DNA of 64,000 nt from Lachnospiraceae bacterium (lineage in GTDB: Bacteria > Bacillota > Clostridia > Lachnospirales > Lachnospiraceae). How positions within the stretch are numbered: position 1 is the first letter of the stretch; every line of letters starts with the position of its first letter. Made by a program: the position numbers and the translations under genes. Shown piece after piece: positions 24,605 to 33,589 of the stretch. A model generated the notes under the pieces. It made no database searches and was not told where the DNA came from. It worked only from the letters and a program-made list of their open reading frames with translations. The stretch is from contig JAAWCS010000015.1 of assembly GCA_022793375.1 (NCBI GenBank), forward strand, positions 62,001 to 126,000, written 5' to 3'.

Positions 24605-26404
24605 TTATGCCAGCAGTTCTTCCAGCTGTGCAAGCCTTTCGTCAAACAGCTTTGCGGCCGCCTGCACCGGCTCCTTCCGGCTCATATCAACGCCGGCCAG
24701 CTTCAGCAGATCGATCGGGTCCTGCGAACCGCCGCCGGTTAAGAATTTCATATAATCGCGGACGCCTTCTTCTCCCAGCTCCAGAATCCGCGTCGCCAGC
24801 GCCGCGGCCGCCGCAATGCCGGTCGCATACTGGTATACGTAAAACGGCGTATAGAAATGCGGAATCTTGGCCCATTCCAGACGAATCTCTTCATCCGAAA
24901 CCATATCCGGGCCAAAATACTGCTGATTCAGTTTCAGATATACCTGGTTCAGCCGCTCAGCCGTCAGCGCTTCGCCGTTTTCAAACATCCGGTGCGCCTG
25001 CATCTCAAACTCGGCAAACATGGTCTGGCGGAACATCGTTCCCTTCATGCCGTCCAGGAAATGATTGAGGATATAGGCCCGCTGCGCCTTGTCCTGCGTC
25101 GTCTCCAGCAGATAATGGGTCAGCAGGATCTCGTTGCAGGTGGACGCGACCTCGGCCACAAAGATTTTATAGCCGGCCGTCTGGTGCGGCTGGGTCTTGT
25201 TGCTGAAATAGCTGTGCATGGCATGCCCCATCTCATGCGCCAGCGTATACATATCGTCCAGTTTTTCCTTGTAGGTCATCAGCACAAACGGGTGGGATAC
25301 CGTGCCGCCGCTGCAGTAGGCGCCGCTTCTCTTGCCTTCGTTTTCGCAGGCGTCGATCCAGCGGTTTTCAAAACCTTCGTTCAGCCCGGCCAGATATTCT
25401 GCTCCCAACGGCTTTAAAGCCTTCTGAATCGTAGCGCGCGCTTCTTCAAAGGGAACCGCGGCCTTGCACTCCTGCACCATCGGCACGTAGACGTCGTACA
25501 TATGCAGTTCGTCCACGCCCAGCACCTTTTTGCGCAGGGCCACATAGCGGTACATCGACGGCAGCGCTTCATGGATCACCGCGATCAGGTTGTCATAGAC
25601 TTCCTCCGGCACATTGGCGGGCGCCAGGTACATCGCGCGGGTCGAAGCATATCCCCTGGCCTTGGCAAAAAAGGACGCCTGGCGGATATTGGCCGTAAAA
25701 TTCGCGGCGATCGTGTTCGCAAACTGGCCGTAGCCGGCATACATGGATTCAAAGGCCGCTTTGCGCACGCGGCGGTCCTTGCTCTCCATCAGTCCGATGT
25801 AGCGCCCCTGCGTGACCTGCGTCTCTTCTCCGTCCTCGCCGATGATTTCGGCAAACTTCAAATCGGCATTGTTCAGCATCGTATAGATATTACCGGGAGA
25901 ATCTCCCATTTCGTCGGCGCTGGCTAAGAGTGCCTCCACCTCGCTGCTCCTGGTATGCGCACGCCGCCTTTCCAAAAGCGTAAAGAAGCGATCGTATACC
26001 TTTAAACCCGGCTCCGACGCACGGTAAGCGGCCAGGGTTTCTGCCGCAATCGCCGTGATCTCCGGCTTGGCAAACGCCGTTGCCTCCAAGGCCCGCGCGC
26101 TGAGCATCTGCGCCCTCATATACATATCCTGGCCCTCGGTGTTGGTCGTATCTACGTCCATGTTCAGGTGTGCGTACATGTAGACCTTCTCGATCTCCTT
26201 CTCAAGATCGTCCTCAAAATCCAGGTATTCCCGCAGTACCTGCGCGGACTCTCCCAAGCGGCCCTGATAGGCGGTCGCCTCCTCCAGCCGTCCGGCCGCC
26301 TTTTTGAGCGCCTCTTCCCAGGCCTCCTTCGTTGCATACAAATCCTCTACCGCCCAGCGCTTTTGTACCGGGATCTCGCTTCTCTTTGCTACGGCTTTTG
26401 CCAT
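24605..26404 (-). CDS. pepF: oligoendopeptidase F (M3B family)
   Basis: A 599-residue cytoplasmic zinc metallopeptidase, normal length. The metal site is TLAHEMGHAMHSYFSN (HExxH), with the third ligand in FVAEVASTCNEILL (Glu). The N-terminal helical lid begins RWAVEDLYATKEAWEEALKK. It degrades peptides of about 7-17 residues after uptake. Good GGAGGAAG site; a leader repeat and a promoter precede it. It stands alone transcriptionally. Confidence 0.94.
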   Translation of the reverse strand: MAKAVAKRSEIPVQKRWAVEDLYATKEAWEEALKKAAGRLEEATAYQGRLGESAQVLREYLDFEDDLEKEIEKVYMYAHLNMDVDTTNTEGQDMYMRAQMLSARALEATAFAKPEITAIAAETLAAYRASEPGLKVYDRFFTLLERRRAHTRSSEVEALLASADEMGDSPGNIYTMLNNADLKFAEIIGEDGEETQVTQGRYIGLMESKDRRVRKAAFESMYAGYGQFANTIAANFTANIRQASFFAKARGYASTRAMYLAPANVPEEVYDNLIAVIHEALPSMYRYVALRKKVLGVDELHMYDVYVPMVQECKAAVPFEEARATIQKALKPLGAEYLAGLNEGFENRWIDACENEGKRSGAYCSGGTVSHPFVLMTYKEKLDDMYTLAHEMGHAMHSYFSNKTQPHQTAGYKIFVAEVASTCNEILLTHYLLETTQDKAQRAYILNHFLDGMKGTMFRQTMFAEFEMQAHRMFENGEALTAERLNQVYLKLNQQYFGPDMVSDEEIRLEWAKIPHFYTPFYVYQYATGIAAAAALATRILELGEEGVRDYMKFLTGGGSQDPIDLLKLAGVDMSRKEPVQAAAKLFDERLAQLEELLA

Positions 26405-26411
26405 TGTACTT

Positions 26412-26459
26412 CCTCCTTACTGTCCGTGTTCGCAGGGCATGGGCCGCACCCGCAGGATG
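26412..26459 (-). repeat. leader repeat, degenerate copy (pepF leader)
   Basis: Minus strand ATGCCCTGCGAACACGGACAG followed by TAAGGAGGA and the pepF start. The stem has one weakened pair (C opposite A), and the first hairpin is altered. Confidence 0.5.
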
Positions 26460-26517
26460 TTTTATCCGCTGCCCGCCGGGGGAGCCTTCCTCCGTTTGGA
26501 CGGACTATGTTTTATTC

Positions 26518-26546
26518 AGTATAACAGCTTTGAGCAGCCAATTCAA
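26518..26546 (-). promoter_or_regulatory. promoter of pepF
   Basis: Minus strand TTGAAT (26546-26541), 17-base spacer, TATACT (26523-26518). Confidence 0.65.
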
Positions 26547-26595
26547 CGGGATCCGGACAGAAATTCGTGACCAATGCCAAAAGGTGCCTGCCGGT

Positions 26596-26937
26596 TTATT
26601 GGGAAAGCTGTTTCAGTACCCAGTCCACGTCCTCCGTCGTTTTTAAGGTTTCCAAAAGCGCCGGATCCTCTAAAAGCGTACAGAGATTGGCTAAAAGGTC
26701 CAGATGTTCGTCGCCGATGCCGGCAATGCCGAATACCAGCTGCGCTTTCTCTTCGCCAAAATCCACGCCCTGCGGATACTGGAAGCAGACGATGCCTGTT
26801 TTCTTTACCGTTCCCTTTGCCGTCGTTGTGCCATGAGGAATCGCCACCCCCATGCCGATATAGGTAGAAACCAGGCGTTCCCGTTCCTGCATCGCATCCA
26901 CGTATGTTTCGTCTACGTATCCCAGTTTTACCAACAT
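26596..26937 (-). pseudogene. PTS EIIA (mannitol/fructose class), N-terminally truncated
   Basis: The 113 residues match the body of mannitol-type EIIA, including the phosphorylated His in STYIGMGVAIPHGT, but the usual first 25 or so residues are missing. Reading upstream in the same frame gives only PAGE before the sequence turns into the mtlA remnant, so the truncation is by deletion and not by choice of start. A short protein could still be made from ATG 26937, whose upstream region has only a weak ribosome site. Confidence 0.75.
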
Positions 26938-27089
26938 TTCACCGGCCGGTGACTGTTAAAGCCCGCATGGGGAATCCAGCCGCTGTCAATGAATAAAGCC
27001 GCCAGGAAGCCGAAAGCGATCAGCGCGCCGATGTTTGGCATTACCATGGCCGACAAAAATTTTCCGAAACGTTGCACTTTGTTTTTCAA
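26928..27089 (-). pseudogene. 5' remnant of a PTS mannitol-type EIICB gene (mtlA)
   Basis: A frame starting at TTG 27089, 8 bases after a perfect GAGGAGG site, encodes 53 residues beginning [20 protein letters not shown] and continuing into a first membrane helix ([14 protein letters not shown]) and [10 protein letters not shown]. This is the N-terminus of MtlA-type permeases. After about residue 45 it runs out of homology (HRPVKCW, stop) exactly where the EIIA sequence begins in another frame. The rest of the permease, normally more than 400 residues, is gone. Confidence 0.75.
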
Positions 27090-27156
27090 AGCGATTCCTC
27101 CTCACTCTTTTTTGCGGAACACACGCCTGTTCCGAGCGACGAAGAACCTATCAATC

Positions 27157-27918
27157 TTACAGCACCGTCACGCGATGCTTTGCGCATTCCTCCAAAAACG
27201 ATTCCGGCAGCGCCCCGTCCGATACGACGATATCGACCTCCTCCAGGCCGCAGATCCGAAACGTGCTGCGCATTCCCACCTTGGCGGAATCCATCAGTAC
27301 GATCGTCTGTTCCGACTGCCGGATCGCCGTCTGCTTTAGCAGCGCTTCCTCATTGGCGCCGCAGGTAAAGCCGGTCGACTGGCTGTAGCTGGTAACGCCC
27401 AAAAATGTCTGGCTGAAATTTACCCGTTCCAGCTCCCGGATCGCCGTAATCCCGTATACGCTCTGGCTGTAGCGGTTCAGCCGCCCTCCCGGCAGCATCA
27501 CCGTCGGCTGTGACAAGCCGGCAAACTCCGCCGCGCAGCTCAGCCCCGTGGTATAAACCAGGTTCGACTGATTGGGAAAGACATGCGCCAGCGTTGTGGC
27601 TGTGCTCCCGGAGTCCAAAAAAATTGTCGTGTCCGGCCGCAGCAGCGCAAGCGCTTTTTCGGCAATTTTTTGTTTGGCCGGGATATTGCGGACGGCCCGC
27701 TTGCTTAAATAGTCATCCGTTCCGATCACCGTTTCCACCGATTTCGCCCCGCCGTGTACCCGCACAATCCGTTTCTGTTCATCCAAAAGCTTCAGATCGG
27801 TCCGCAGCGTCATCTCCGATACCCCGGAAAACGCCTCCCTCAGACGGGAAAAACTTACCGTACCGTTTTGATTGATCAGTTCTACGATTGCATTTCTGCG
27901 TGTTTCCATTGCGTCCAA
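27157..27918 (-). CDS. DeoR/GlpR family regulator of sugar metabolism
   Basis: A 253-residue repressor-type protein. The N-terminal DeoR helix-turn-helix (VSFSRLREAFSGVSEMTLRTDLKLLDEQKRIVRVHGGA) is followed by the sugar-phosphate-binding domain with FLDSGSTATTLAH and the D-x-S-K-like LMDSAKVGMRSTF. The start is probably TTG 27918, which has GGAGG 5 bases upstream; ATG 27909 is an alternative. It lies between the dehydrogenase and the deleted PTS genes and probably senses a sugar phosphate made by this pathway. Confidence 0.88.
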   Translation of the reverse strand: MDAMETRRNAIVELINQNGTVSFSRLREAFSGVSEMTLRTDLKLLDEQKRIVRVHGGAKSVETVIGTDDYLSKRAVRNIPAKQKIAEKALALLRPDTTIFLDSGSTATTLAHVFPNQSNLVYTTGLSCAAEFAGLSQPTVMLPGGRLNRYSQSVYGITAIRELERVNFSQTFLGVTSYSQSTGFTCGANEEALLKQTAIRQSEQTIVLMDSAKVGMRSTFRICGLEEVDIVVSDGALPESFLEECAKHRVTVL

Positions 27919-27969
27919 AATTGCCTCCGATCCGGTTCTTGCTCCCGCCGGACAGGAGAGCGAACCATC

Positions 27970-29238
27970 TTATTCTTTTACAAAATTTTCCAGAAGAAAC
28001 TCTTCCGCCTCCGCACACCACAAGCCCTGGTGCGCGTCCACAATATCCGCCAGGGCCGTCAGGCGGGCGTCCCCTTCCTTCTCTCCCAGCGCCCGCAGAT
28101 CCGCAAGCGCTGTCAGCGGCATCGAAAGGTGCGTATAGATGAGCTTCTTGCCGCCGGGAATCTTCGGCAGATTGAGCGTCGTCTCTGCCGCCGCGTCAAG
28201 TCCTCCGATATGGGTCACCATCACCGCCGGGTTGATCCGCTTTTGGGCGGTCAGTTCCAGCGATTCGATCATATCCGCGGTATTGCCGCCCGTCGTCCCC
28301 AGCACATGAGTCGAATTGTAGTGTACGTCATAGAAATTGATTTCCGCGCTGAAGGCGTTGTCCGTAGGGCCGGCAAAAAAGTTCAGACAGCCGTCTCGGC
28401 CCAAAATATCGCTTGACTGCTTTACGACCGCCGCCACCGGCGCATAGCACAGGACGTCGTCGTAGCCGGTCCCGCCGGAAATCGCGCGAAGTTCCGCTAC
28501 CGGGTCCTCGAGACGGCCGGCGTTTACAAAATGAAGCTCGATCCCTTCTTTTTCATACTGTGCCGGCGGGAAAAGCTGCGCGGCCCGGTTCAGGCGCTCT
28601 TCGTTTAAGTCGGTCACCACTACCAGCGACGGGCGGATATCCCGATGCAGCGCATAGGTCAGCGCGCCCAGGCCCATAGGGCCTGCGCCGGCCATGATCG
28701 CCAGCTTGCCGTTTTCACGGATTCCCATCTGATGGGTATAGACGCCCATCTGCGTGTGATAGGCCGCGTTAAAGGCGCCGATGCTGCAGGACATGGGCTC
28801 AGCCAGCGACGCTTCGTAATAGGCGCGCCCCTTGTACTCCAGCAGACAGCCAAGCTCCATCACCTCCGCCGGGATGATGCAGTAGGTCGTATCCCCGCCG
28901 AAAAACTCATAGGAATAGCCCGGACTCCACATCGTACCCTTGTAATTCAAAGCCGGCTGCAGCGTAAATTTCATGCCGGGCTTGAACGACTCCCGATGGT
29001 TTTTTCCCACCTTCACGATATCGCCGGCAAATTCATGGCCCATGATGGCCGGATGCTCTGCCACGTCGTCGTGAACGCGCTTGTGCGCCGCGCCCAAAAT
29101 CGCGCATTTGTAGGTAGACATGCAGATGCTGTCCGAAACTACTTTTACCAAAATCTCGTCGTCGGTAATCTCCGGAAGTTCGAACTCCTCCAGTCTCAAA
29201 TCCTTTGCCCCATGCAGTCTGACGCCTTTTGCTTTCAT
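27970..29238 (-). CDS. zinc-binding dehydrogenase, sorbose-1-phosphate reductase-like
   Basis: About 422 residues of the medium-chain dehydrogenase fold. GHEFAGDIVKVGKN is the catalytic zinc-region signature and MAGAGPMGLGALTYAL the Rossmann loop. The length, above the usual 350, and the position next to PTS mannitol-type genes and a PfkB kinase match the group containing L-sorbose-1-phosphate reductase. It probably interconverts a ketose phosphate and a hexitol phosphate; the exact sugar is not determined. The ATG at 29238 has AAGGAG 8 bases upstream; the open frame continues to 29283. Confidence 0.82.
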   Translation of the reverse strand: MKAKGVRLHGAKDLRLEEFELPEITDDEILVKVVSDSICMSTYKCAILGAAHKRVHDDVAEHPAIMGHEFAGDIVKVGKNHRESFKPGMKFTLQPALNYKGTMWSPGYSYEFFGGDTTYCIIPAEVMELGCLLEYKGRAYYEASLAEPMSCSIGAFNAAYHTQMGVYTHQMGIRENGKLAIMAGAGPMGLGALTYALHRDIRPSLVVVTDLNEERLNRAAQLFPPAQYEKEGIELHFVNAGRLEDPVAELRAISGGTGYDDVLCYAPVAAVVKQSSDILGRDGCLNFFAGPTDNAFSAEINFYDVHYNSTHVLGTTGGNTADMIESLELTAQKRINPAVMVTHIGGLDAAAETTLNLPKIPGGKKLIYTHLSMPLTALADLRALGEKEGDARLTALADIVDAHQGLWCAEAEEFLLENFVKE

Positions 29239-29294
29239 AATAAAACTCCTTTCTATCATAACGTTGCCCTGTCGCTTTTGCAATCAAAATTTAT

Positions 29295-30227
29295 TTACAG
29301 CCGATGGAATACCACCTGCGGAATCAGCCCTTCGATTACTTCATACTCGGCAGCCTGTGTCCCGCTGCACATTACGTTTGCCGCGCCGGTCGCCGTGGAC
29401 AGACGGACCGTCTCTTCCAGGCTTAGTCCTCTCTCCTTTGCCACTGCCAGCGCCGCTACGACGCTGTCCCCGGCCCCCACCGTGCTCCCGACCGGCACCT
29501 TTAAGCCCTCCGCGCGGATCGTCGTCTCTTCTGTCACGTACAAGGCCCCCTCTGCGCCCATCGACACGACCACTTCGGCAATGCCATACCTGGCCATCAG
29601 ATTTTTGGCCGCCTGTGCCAGTTCTTCTTTTGTCTCAAGGTTTTGGCCCAGCAGAAGGGAAAGCTCATGGTTATTGGGCTTAATCAGGTACGGCGATGCT
29701 TCCAGCCCGCAGGCCAGCCGGTCGCCGTCGGCATCCAGGATCACCTTTGCCCCCTTTTCCCGGCAGGCCGCCGTCCAGGTGCGGTACGTATCCTTGGGCG
29801 CTCCTTTCGGAAGGCTGCCGGATAAGACCACGAGATCGCCCGGCAATATGTTCGCAAGCAGCCGGGAGAGCAGCTCCTCCAGTACCTCTTTTGAAACCGT
29901 AATCCCCGGCTCGTTGATGTCGGTGTTCGTGTGGTTCACCGGGTCGATTATCTTCAGATTGGTGCGTGTCTCTCCGTCCACGAAGCAGAACGACGTTTCC
30001 AGCCCCATCTCCTGTACGGCCGAGCAGATCGCCCGGCCGGTCGCGCCGCCTAAAATGCCGGCTGCGACGCTTCGTCCCCCCAGCTTATGAATCACCTTAG
30101 ATACATTGATCCCCTTTCCGCCCGGATCGGTGCGCATGGCCGTGATACGATTTACGCTGTCAATCGTCAGCGACGGAATCTCCACGGTTTTGTCCAACGC
30201 CGGGTTTAAAGTCACCGTATAAATCAT
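29295..30227 (-). CDS. 1-phosphofructokinase family hexose kinase (PfkB)
   Basis: A 310-residue sugar-phosphate kinase. N-terminal MIYTVTLNPALDKTVEI and PGGKGINVSKVIHKLGG are typical of 1-phosphofructokinase and tagatose-6-phosphate kinase; the catalytic base is in TVGAGDSVVAALA. It would phosphorylate fructose-1-phosphate or tagatose-6-phosphate to the bisphosphate. First gene of the operon; with the dehydrogenase and DeoR regulator it forms a sugar-alcohol route whose PTS uptake genes are now broken. Confidence 0.9.
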   Translation of the reverse strand: MIYTVTLNPALDKTVEIPSLTIDSVNRITAMRTDPGGKGINVSKVIHKLGGRSVAAGILGGATGRAICSAVQEMGLETSFCFVDGETRTNLKIIDPVNHTNTDINEPGITVSKEVLEELLSRLLANILPGDLVVLSGSLPKGAPKDTYRTWTAACREKGAKVILDADGDRLACGLEASPYLIKPNNHELSLLLGQNLETKEELAQAAKNLMARYGIAEVVVSMGAEGALYVTEETTIRAEGLKVPVGSTVGAGDSVVAALAVAKERGLSLEETVRLSTATGAANVMCSGTQAAEYEVIEGLIPQVVFHRL

Positions 30228-30246
30228 ACTGCTCCTCCTCCATTTT

Positions 30247-30332
30247 CCTTATTTATGCCTGTGTTTTCAGGGCATACCGGGACACCCTTGTGGTGTTTCC
30301 TTATCTATGCCTGTATTCTCAATGCATACTTG
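30247..30332 (-). repeat. leader repeat, two degenerate copies (pfkB-operon leader)
   Basis: Copy one (30247-30298) has ACACC/GGTGT and TATGCC/GGCATA stems; copy two (30299-30332) keeps only the second hairpin with a mismatch. The period is again 52 bases and the orientation is sense to the kinase gene. Confidence 0.6.
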
Positions 30333-30342
30333 CTTTCTTTTT

Positions 30343-30374
30343 GTTGAAATAACAATATTATCTTTTGTTTCAAC
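30343..30374. promoter_or_regulatory. candidate DeoR operator
   Basis: Inverted repeat GTTGAAA (30343-30349) and TTTCAAC (30368-30374), with ACAA and TTTG inside the arms, just downstream of the -10 of the kinase operon promoter. Its position fits a repressor site for the DeoR protein encoded in the operon. Confidence 0.45.
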
Positions 30375-30386
30375 ATCTATGATGTT

Positions 30387-30415
30387 ATCATAACAGGGTT
30401 TTTTCTCCTTGTCAA
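30387..30415 (-). promoter_or_regulatory. promoter of the kinase-dehydrogenase-DeoR operon
   Basis: Minus strand TTGACA (30415-30410), 17-base spacer, TATGAT (30392-30387). Confidence 0.75.
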
Positions 30416-30496
30416 CTGTTGTTTTAAAAGTTATTTATTATACAAACTTTCTTTTCAAGCATCATGTAACGATTTGATACAAGATGTACATTCCAA

Positions 30497-30546
30497 AACA
30501 CGGATACAGCCTGTGACTCGCATGAGCCGCAGGCTGTATCCGTGTT
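30497..30546 (-). terminator. terminator of the feo operon
   Basis: Perfect 17-base arms, beginning AACACGGATACAGCCTG (30497-30513) and its complement at 30530-30546, 18 bases after the small Cys-rich gene. A short TTTT follows on the minus strand. Confidence 0.75.
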
Positions 30547-30564
30547 TTCATATCCTGTTTTCAT

Positions 30565-30735
30565 TTATTCTCTGCGATGGCACAGGCCCTCGGACGGACA
30601 GCCTCCGCAGCCGCAGCCGCAGGAGGAACGACCGTTTTTCTTATCTCTTCGCATCTTGCGCACAATCGCCGCCACCAGGACAATCAGCAATATCGATACC
30701 ACGATGGTCGACAGGTTCGAAACTAAAAAGTCCAT
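30565..30735 (-). CDS. FeoB-associated Cys-rich membrane protein
   Basis: A 56-residue protein beginning MDFLVSNLSTIVVSILLIVL, one membrane helix, then a basic stretch and a Cys-rich tail SSCGCGCGGCPSEGLCH. This layout is that of the FeoB-associated Cys-rich membrane protein family, which follows feoB in many Firmicutes and may bind metal at the inner mouth of the transporter. It starts 22 bases after the feoB stop with AAAGGAG upstream. Confidence 0.85.
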   Translation of the reverse strand: MDFLVSNLSTIVVSILLIVLVAAIVRKMRRDKKNGRSSCGCGCGGCPSEGLCHRRE

Positions 30736-30757
30736 TTTCACCCACTCCTTTTTACCG

Positions 30758-33244
30758 TCAGCCCACTTTTACTGCCGCCGCCAGCTTCTGTTCTTCCCTG
30801 CCGGGCCGCAACAGGAAGTACAGGAAGGCCGCCGTCACGATCGCCGCGACTGCCGTACCAATCCCAAAGCCGCCCCCTGTGAGAAACTGACCAAGCTGGT
30901 ATACGCACAGACTCACCGCGTAGGCAAACAGCGTCTGATAGCCGATTGCAAACCAGGTCCATCTCGCCGAATTCATCTCCCGCTTAATCGCGCCGATTGC
31001 CGCAAAGCAGGGCGCGCAGAGCAGGTTGAATACCAGGAACGAATAAGCGCTGAGGGTCGTAAATTCCATCCGCATATTCGCCCATACCTGCCAGCCGTTT
31101 TCCGCCACCTCTTCCAGGCCGCCATAGAGCACGCCAAACGTACCGACGACGTTTTCTTTGGCGATCAGTCCGGTAACCGCCGCTACCGCCGCTTTCCAAT
31201 CGCCCCAGCCAAGCGGCGCAAACAGCGGCGCCAAAATGCCGCCGGCCGCAGCCAGCACACTGTTGTTCAGATCCCCTACCATACCAAAAGCGCCGTTTTC
31301 CCAGCCAAACCCTTGTAAAAACCATAAGACGATCGTAGACAGTAAAATAATCGTACCGGCTTTTTTAATGAAGGAGGAGCCTCGCTCCCACATGCTGCGC
31401 AGTACATTTCCCACCGTCGGCCAGCGATAGGCCGGCAGCTCCATGACAAACGGCGCCGGATCGCCGGCAAACATCCTTGTTTTCTTTAATATTATACCAG
31501 AAACAACGATGGCTGCAATCCCCACAAAATATGCGCTGGGCGATACCCACCAGGCCCCGCCGAATAAAGCCCCGGCAATCAAGGCAATAATCGGCAGCTT
31601 CGCGCCGCAGGGAATAAAGGTTGTCGTTATAATCGTCATTTTGCGGTCGCGGTCATTTTCAATTGTACGACTGGCCATGATACCTGGAACGCCGCATCCG
31701 CTGCCGATCAGCATCGGAATAAACGATTTTCCGGATAAACCAAACTTACGGAACAGGCGGTCCATAATAAAAGCAATCCGGGCCATGTAACCGCAGGCTT
31801 CCAGAAAGGCTAAAAAGACAAACAGCACCAGCATCTGCGGGACAAAACCCAGCACCGCGCCGACACCGCCGATAATGCCGTCCAGAATCAGGCTGTTCAG
31901 CCAGTCCGCCGTTCCCAGTTTTGTAAGCACGCCCTCTGCCAGAACCGGAATGCCGGGAATCCATACGCCAAAATCAGCCGGATCGGGCTCTGTTACCGCA
32001 AAGGCTGCCAGAAAATCAGCGGAGGATACCGGAAACGTCTCTTCTACTTCCCCGTTCTCATCCAAAACCTCCGCCATACCGACTACGCCCGAAGCATCCG
32101 CGGCAGCCGCGATCCCGGCTGCCAACGCCTGGTCCGGTTCTGCCTCCTCCCGATTTTCCACGAGCGCCGATACGTCGATTCCCGCATCTTGCGCCGCTGC
32201 TAAATACGCTTCTGTCTGCAGATTTGCCATTTCAAATTCTTCCGCCGCCTCTTCATAGGCCGGCGTACCGATTCCAAACAGATGCCAGCCGTCGCCAAAC
32301 ACGCCGTCATTGGCCCAATCGGTGGCAATCGTTCCCACGGTGGTCACAGATACATAGTACACAACAATCATCACTACTATAAAAATCGGCAGCGCCAAAA
32401 AACGATTCGTTACAATACGGTCGATCCGGTCGGAAGCGCTTATCCTGCCCTGCGCTTTTTTCTGATAGCAGCGACGAATGATGGAATCAATACAGGTATA
32501 GCGTTCACTGGTGATAATGCTTTCCGCATCGTCCTCCAGTTCCTGCTCGCAGGCTGTGATATCCTGTTCGATATGGTTTCTTTTCTCTGCGTCTAGTCCC
32601 AGTTTTTCGGCAATTTTCTCGTCGCGCTCAAACAGCTTAACCGCATACCATCGTTGCTGTGCTTCGGGCAGCTCATGCAGTATGTACTCTTCGATATGTG
32701 CGATGGCATGCTCAACGCTGCCGCTGAAGCGATGTACCGGCACAGGTGTTTCCCCGTTCCCCGCCGCTCTAACGCAGGCCTCGGCCGCTTCCATAATCCC
32801 GGTCCCCTTCAACGCCGATATCTCGCAGACCGGGCAGCCCAGCTCTTTTTGCAGATTGGCCGTATGGATCTTGTCTTTGTTCTTCTCTACAATGTCCATC
32901 ATATTAACAGCCGCCACTACCGGAATCCCGATCTCGCAAAGCTGCGTTGTCAAGTACAGGTTTCGTTCCAGGTTTGTGCCGTCGATGATATTTAATATTA
33001 CATCCGGCCGCTCGGTAATCAGATAATTCCTGGCGACTACCTCCTCCAGCGTATATGGGGACAAGGAATAAATCCCCGGCAGATCGACAATCGTCACATC
33101 CTTATGATTTTTTAGTTTGCCTTCTTTCTTCTCCACCGTAACGCCCGGCCAGTTTCCCACAAACTGATTGGATCCGGTCAAAGCGTTAAACAGCGTCGTT
33201 TTTCCGCAATTTGGATTTCCTGCCAATGCAATTTTAAGCGACAT
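30758..33244 (-). CDS. feoB: ferrous iron transport protein B
   Basis: An 828-residue iron transporter with an N-terminal GTPase domain (G1 GNPNCGKTTLFNAL, G3 DLPGIYSLSPY, G4-like NMMD), a helical guanine-dissociation domain, and a polytopic membrane domain with the two Gate motifs (e.g. IPMLIGSGCGVPGIMASR; TTTFIPCGAKLPI with conserved Cys). An acidic insertion of about 100 residues (roughly 325-425, rich in Ala, Glu and Asp) lies after the first membrane helix, facing outside, and is unusual in size. It follows two feoA genes and carries its own upstream palindrome. Confidence 0.94.
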   Translation of the reverse strand: MSLKIALAGNPNCGKTTLFNALTGSNQFVGNWPGVTVEKKEGKLKNHKDVTIVDLPGIYSLSPYTLEEVVARNYLITERPDVILNIIDGTNLERNLYLTTQLCEIGIPVVAAVNMMDIVEKNKDKIHTANLQKELGCPVCEISALKGTGIMEAAEACVRAAGNGETPVPVHRFSGSVEHAIAHIEEYILHELPEAQQRWYAVKLFERDEKIAEKLGLDAEKRNHIEQDITACEQELEDDAESIITSERYTCIDSIIRRCYQKKAQGRISASDRIDRIVTNRFLALPIFIVVMIVVYYVSVTTVGTIATDWANDGVFGDGWHLFGIGTPAYEEAAEEFEMANLQTEAYLAAAQDAGIDVSALVENREEAEPDQALAAGIAAAADASGVVGMAEVLDENGEVEETFPVSSADFLAAFAVTEPDPADFGVWIPGIPVLAEGVLTKLGTADWLNSLILDGIIGGVGAVLGFVPQMLVLFVFLAFLEACGYMARIAFIMDRLFRKFGLSGKSFIPMLIGSGCGVPGIMASRTIENDRDRKMTIITTTFIPCGAKLPIIALIAGALFGGAWWVSPSAYFVGIAAIVVSGIILKKTRMFAGDPAPFVMELPAYRWPTVGNVLRSMWERGSSFIKKAGTIILLSTIVLWFLQGFGWENGAFGMVGDLNNSVLAAAGGILAPLFAPLGWGDWKAAVAAVTGLIAKENVVGTFGVLYGGLEEVAENGWQVWANMRMEFTTLSAYSFLVFNLLCAPCFAAIGAIKREMNSARWTWFAIGYQTLFAYAVSLCVYQLGQFLTGGGFGIGTAVAAIVTAAFLYFLLRPGREEQKLAAAVKVG

Positions 33245-33304
33245 TTTTCATCTCTCCTCTCCTACGCGTTTTGAGCTTTTTCTGGCTCATTTTGCAAAAA
33301 TTAA

Positions 33305-33320
33305 GTTAGCACCTGCTAAC
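33305..33320. promoter_or_regulatory. iron-box-like palindrome ahead of feoB
   Basis: GTTAGCACCTGCTAAC, GTTAGC/GCTAAC with a 4-base centre, between feoA and feoB. Same pattern as two sites upstream of the first feoA; a DtxR-family operator is the likeliest reading. It could also form a small hairpin in the transcript. Confidence 0.6.
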
Positions 33321-33354
33321 TGCCTGATACACTTTTTCGGTCCCTACTTTTCCT

Positions 33355-33576
33355 TTATTCGACCGCAATCATCTGTGCATCCGCCTTTCGCAGGGACAAT
33401 TCATAGCCACGCACCGTTACTTCTACCGGGTCTCCCAGAGGCGCTACTTTGCGGACATAAATTTCTACGCCCTTCACGATTCCCATATCCATGATTCGCC
33501 GCTTTATGGCCCCTTCGCCGGTTATTTTTATGACGCGGACCGTTTCCCCGCATTTTATCTCTTTTAATGTTTTCAT
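33355..33576 (-). CDS. feoA: FeoA family protein (second)
   Basis: 73 residues with an SH3-like FeoA domain: TVRVIKITGEGAIKRRIMDMGIVKGVEIYV then a final EVTVRGYELSLRKADAQMI. The pattern RRxMDMGxxxG is diagnostic. It probably binds the FeoB G-domain. It lies 13 bases after the first feoA. Confidence 0.9.
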   Translation of the reverse strand: MKTLKEIKCGETVRVIKITGEGAIKRRIMDMGIVKGVEIYVRKVAPLGDPVEVTVRGYELSLRKADAQMIAVE

Positions 33577-33589
33577 ACCGTACTTCCTC

